From NCBI GenBank assembly GCA_017614655.1, contig JAGABO010000020.1, positions 1 through 8,081 on the forward strand: a stretch of DNA of 8,081 nucleotides, read 5' to 3'. Source of the DNA: Treponema sp. GTDB taxonomy: Bacteria > Spirochaetota > Spirochaetia > Treponematales > Treponemataceae. The position numbers and the translations under genes are program-made. Below, one piece after another: positions 5,839 to 8,081 of the stretch; within the stretch, counting starts at the first letter, position 1; each line of letters starts with the position of its first letter. The notes under the pieces are model-generated. The model was not told the origin of the DNA and ran no database searches. It saw only the letters and a program-made list of their open reading frames with translations.

Positions 5839-8081
5839 ATGAAAAAAAGAAGGATCACAGGTCTTTTTGCATCAGTCATGATGCTTTTCGCTTTTTATGC
5901 ATGTAAGACAGAAGAACCGGAACCTAAAGCCGAAGACACTTATTTTACGGTTACGTTTGACACAGACGGCGGAAGCGAAGTTGAATCCCAGAGCGTGCTT
6001 AAGGGAGAAAAAGCTTCAGTACCGGAAGAGCCTTCAAAGACAGGCTACAGCTTTAGTTCATGGCAGAAAAACGGAGCTGATTATGATTTTACAAAGCCTG
6101 TAACGGAAAACATTACATTAAAAGCTGTATGGACTGCAAAGACCTATACGGTAACGCTTTTTAATGAAGAAAACCCTTCTACAATTACGGCAACTTACGG
6201 ACAGCTTCTTCCTGACCTGGAAAGCATCCCTGAACCTAATGAAGGAGAAACGTTCTCCGGATTCTATTCAGCAGAAACAAGAGTTCAATATATAGATGAA
6301 ACTGGAAAAGGTTCAAGAATCTGGGACATTGATTCTGATGCAACGCTTATTCCTCTGTGGGGTGCAGTTACATTCACAATAACTTACGAAGGACTTGAAG
6401 GCGCAGAAAACCCTTCTTCAAATCCTGCTGAATACACAAAGGAAACGGAAACAATTACGCTTTCCCCCGCTGTTAAAGACGGATACACGTTTGCAGGCTG
6501 GTCAGACGGAAACGGCATCATAAGTTCAATTCCAAAGGGAAGCACTGGAAACATCACGCTTACTGCAACATGGTCTTTAACTGGATATACAGTTTCTTAC
6601 AGCGTACCGGAAGGTACCTTGAATCCGAATGCAGGGATTACTTCATACACAATCGAAAGCGACACAATCTTTCTTGATGCCGCAGTAAAAATCGGAAAGA
6701 AGTTTACCGGCTGGTCAGACGGAAACGGCATCGTAACTTCAATTCCAAAGGGCAGCACCGGAAACATCACGCTTACTGCTGTCTGGGAAGATGATGGAGA
6801 CTTGCCTGAAACAGACGAAATCATCACTAACCCCGACATCGGTTTCTACAGGACGATTAACGAGCAGTTTGATCCCGGTAAAGAAGGCGGAGTTGCTTCA
6901 AGCCAGTATGCAAGCGTAATGTCTAAACCGCTGAACGTTGAACTTTTCTATAATCAGACATATCATCAGCTTATAGAATCAGGAAAGAAAGACAATTACC
7001 AGTACAGCGATGTCGTTCATATCCTTATTGATTTAAGCATGTATTCAAAAAGAGGACGTGCCTTAAAGCCGGTCTATCAGGCAATCGATATGAATGATTA
7101 TAAAGATAAGAAAAAAAATGCATACACGACAGACTTTATCACTCTGAACGACGAAATAAGGGCAGCAGTTGCGGCAAATCTTGAGACAGAATCAGACATA
7201 CTTCAGCTTAACCTTAATCCGCTTTATTCAATTTTGAATACGGTCAGGGAAAAGGGAAAGACGGCAATAATCCGTTTCCACTACGATCCGTGCAATGCAG
7301 GTTTCCAATATTATTATACATATCTTAACGATAAGGGAGAAACTAAGGTAGGCAGCGAATACTTTGACTATGAGCCTGAAAACTTAAATACAATCATCGG
7401 TAACGACGGTCATATCAAGCAGATTTGTGACGTACTTGCTCAGTATCAGGATATAATTACGGCAGTTGAATGCGGACTTCTCGGACCATGGGGAGAAATG
7501 CACGGAACAACTTACGGTGACGGATATCTTACAGCAGAGCAGTTTGCAACTTTAGCACAAGGAAGAATTACAGGTTCTTATAATGTAAGTTCACTTCCTG
7601 TGGAAAAAGATGAAACAGACGGTCTGGATAAATTCAAGAAAGGCACTTCACTTCTTGTAGTCAGAAAATATCTTGAAGAAATGGAATCTCACGGAATCAA
7701 CTGTCCTCTTCTTCTGCGCTATCCTCTGACACTTTATTACTATGCAGTCGCTTTTGAAGGAGCATCTCTTACAGATTCACTTCCTCTTGATTATGATCCG
7801 GAAGAACACAAAACTGATTTAGGTTACCGCCTAGGCATGTACAATGACGGATACCTTGGTTCTTACTCCGATTACGGAACATTTACATTGAAAAAAAGCA
7901 GCAGCCTTACAAGCGGAATGCTGGACGGATGGGAAAAAGACCGCATCAGAAGCCGCCGTTCAGAAGAAGTTGCAGTCCTCGAAAAATACCTTCGCCACAC
8001 GGCATACGGCGGAGAACTTCTTGCAGGTGAAAGCGATACAAAACCTGCATTCTGGGATAAAGTTCCTTCTGAAGCATGTGA
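5839..8081 (+). CDS. Lipoprotein with four InlB-type repeats and a DUF4874-like domain (3' end outside window)
   Basis: Open from the ATG to the right edge (747 complete codons). Residues 1-21 are a lipoprotein signal peptide ending FYA-C22, a relaxed lipobox acceptable in spirochaetes, so the mature protein is probably lipid-anchored on the cell envelope. Four InlB/Listeria-Bacteroides type repeats follow (about 36-98, 103-174, 179-245 and 249-316), each beginning with a T.T-type beta strand and ending with a W. They are usually spacer or adhesion modules. From N331 (NPDIGFYR) the sequence resembles DUF4874, a TIM-barrel family of the glycoside-hydrolase kind. The motif GLLGPWGEMHG contains E553, the likeliest acid residue by analogy; substrate and activity are unknown. 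A DUF4832 domain often follows in this family and would lie outside the window. Expression must pass the leader terminator. It diverges from the cyclase operon; a functional link is not shown. Confidence 0.85.
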   Translation, partial: MKKRRITGLFASVMMLFAFYACKTEEPEPKAEDTYFTVTFDTDGGSEVESQSVLKGEKASVPEEPSKTGYSFSSWQKNGADYDFTKPVTENITLKAVWTAKTYTVTLFNEENPSTITATYGQLLPDLESIPEPNEGETFSGFYSAETRVQYIDETGKGSRIWDIDSDATLIPLWGAVTFTITYEGLEGAENPSSNPAEYTKETETITLSPAVKDGYTFAGWSDGNGIISSIPKGSTGNITLTATWSLTGYTVSYSVPEGTLNPNAGITSYTIESDTIFLDAAVKIGKKFTGWSDGNGIVTSIPKGSTGNITLTAVWEDDGDLPETDEIITNPDIGFYRTINEQFDPGKEGGVASSQYASVMSKPLNVELFYNQTYHQLIESGKKDNYQYSDVVHILIDLSMYSKRGRALKPVYQAIDMNDYKDKKKNAYTTDFITLNDEIRAAVAANLETESDILQLNLNPLYSILNTVREKGKTAIIRFHYDPCNAGFQYYYTYLNDKGETKVGSEYFDYEPENLNTIIGNDGHIKQICDVLAQYQDIITAVECGLLGPWGEMHGTTYGDGYLTAEQFATLAQGRITGSYNVSSLPVEKDETDGLDKFKKGTSLLVVRKYLEEMESHGINCPLLLRYPLTLYYYAVAFEGASLTDSLPLDYDPEEHKTDLGYRLGMYNDGYLGSYSDYGTFTLKKSSSLTSGMLDGWEKDRIRSRRSEEVAVLEKYLRHTAYGGELLAGESDTKPAFWDKVPSEAC
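6496..6566 (+). repeat. Direct repeat, copy 1 (third InlB-type repeat)
   Basis: 71-bp unit encoding the GWSDGNGI..SIPKGSTGNITLTA end of the third repeat. It matches the copy at 6709-6779 at 67 of 71 bases, 213 bp (71 codons) away and in the same frame. Confidence 0.9.
6709..6779 (+). repeat. Direct repeat, copy 2 (fourth InlB-type repeat)
   Basis: Second copy of the 71-bp unit. The four differences from copy 1 give two amino-acid changes (I to V and S to T) and two silent ones. The first halves of repeats 3 and 4 are much less alike, so either homogenisation or a partial duplication affected only the 3' part. Confidence 0.9.

Noticed and set aside
6597..6839. Minus-strand open frame of 80 codons
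   Set aside because: Opposite the InlB-type repeats of the lipoprotein gene, with no ribosome binding site or recognisable protein feature.

Overview
The window looks like a piece of a spirochaete chromosome, most likely a gut or rumen Treponema relative. The grounds are moderate GC, a CHASE2-type adenylate cyclase next to a small FecR-domain protein, relaxed lipobox use, and a lipoprotein carrying InlB/Listeria-Bacteroides repeats. No rRNA, tRNA or taxon-specific marker is present, so the assignment is an inference.

Layout: two transcription units diverge from an intergenic region of about 260 bp (5581-5838). Leftward (minus strand) runs a tight four-gene operon. It encodes (1) a secreted beta-barrel protein with a transglutaminase-like domain that has lost its catalytic triad, plus C-terminal TPRs (5580-3718). 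Next is (2) its paralogue with the Cys-His-Glu triad intact (3716-2151), then (3) a small secreted FecR-domain protein (2132-1767), and (4) a CHASE2 plus class III adenylate cyclase that runs off the left edge (1774-1). The gaps are 1 nt, 18 nt and an 8-bp overlap, each gene has a clear Shine-Dalgarno, and a near-consensus sigma70 promoter precedes gene 1. Rightward (plus strand), a second sigma70-like promoter drives a roughly 75-nt structured leader ending in an intrinsic terminator. The terminator lies directly before the ribosome binding site of a large lipoprotein gene (5839 to beyond the right edge) with four InlB-type repeats and a DUF4874-like, glycosidase-like domain.

How the genes may work together (inference): three exported proteins are co-transcribed with a membrane cyclase whose CHASE2 sensor domain faces the periplasm. 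This suggests an envelope-sensing module in which outer-membrane/periplasmic proteins and the FecR protein control cAMP synthesis. The most unusual points are the adjacent active/inactive transglutaminase-like pair and the possible riboswitch-like attenuator, with a potential H-type pseudoknot, in front of the lipoprotein gene.
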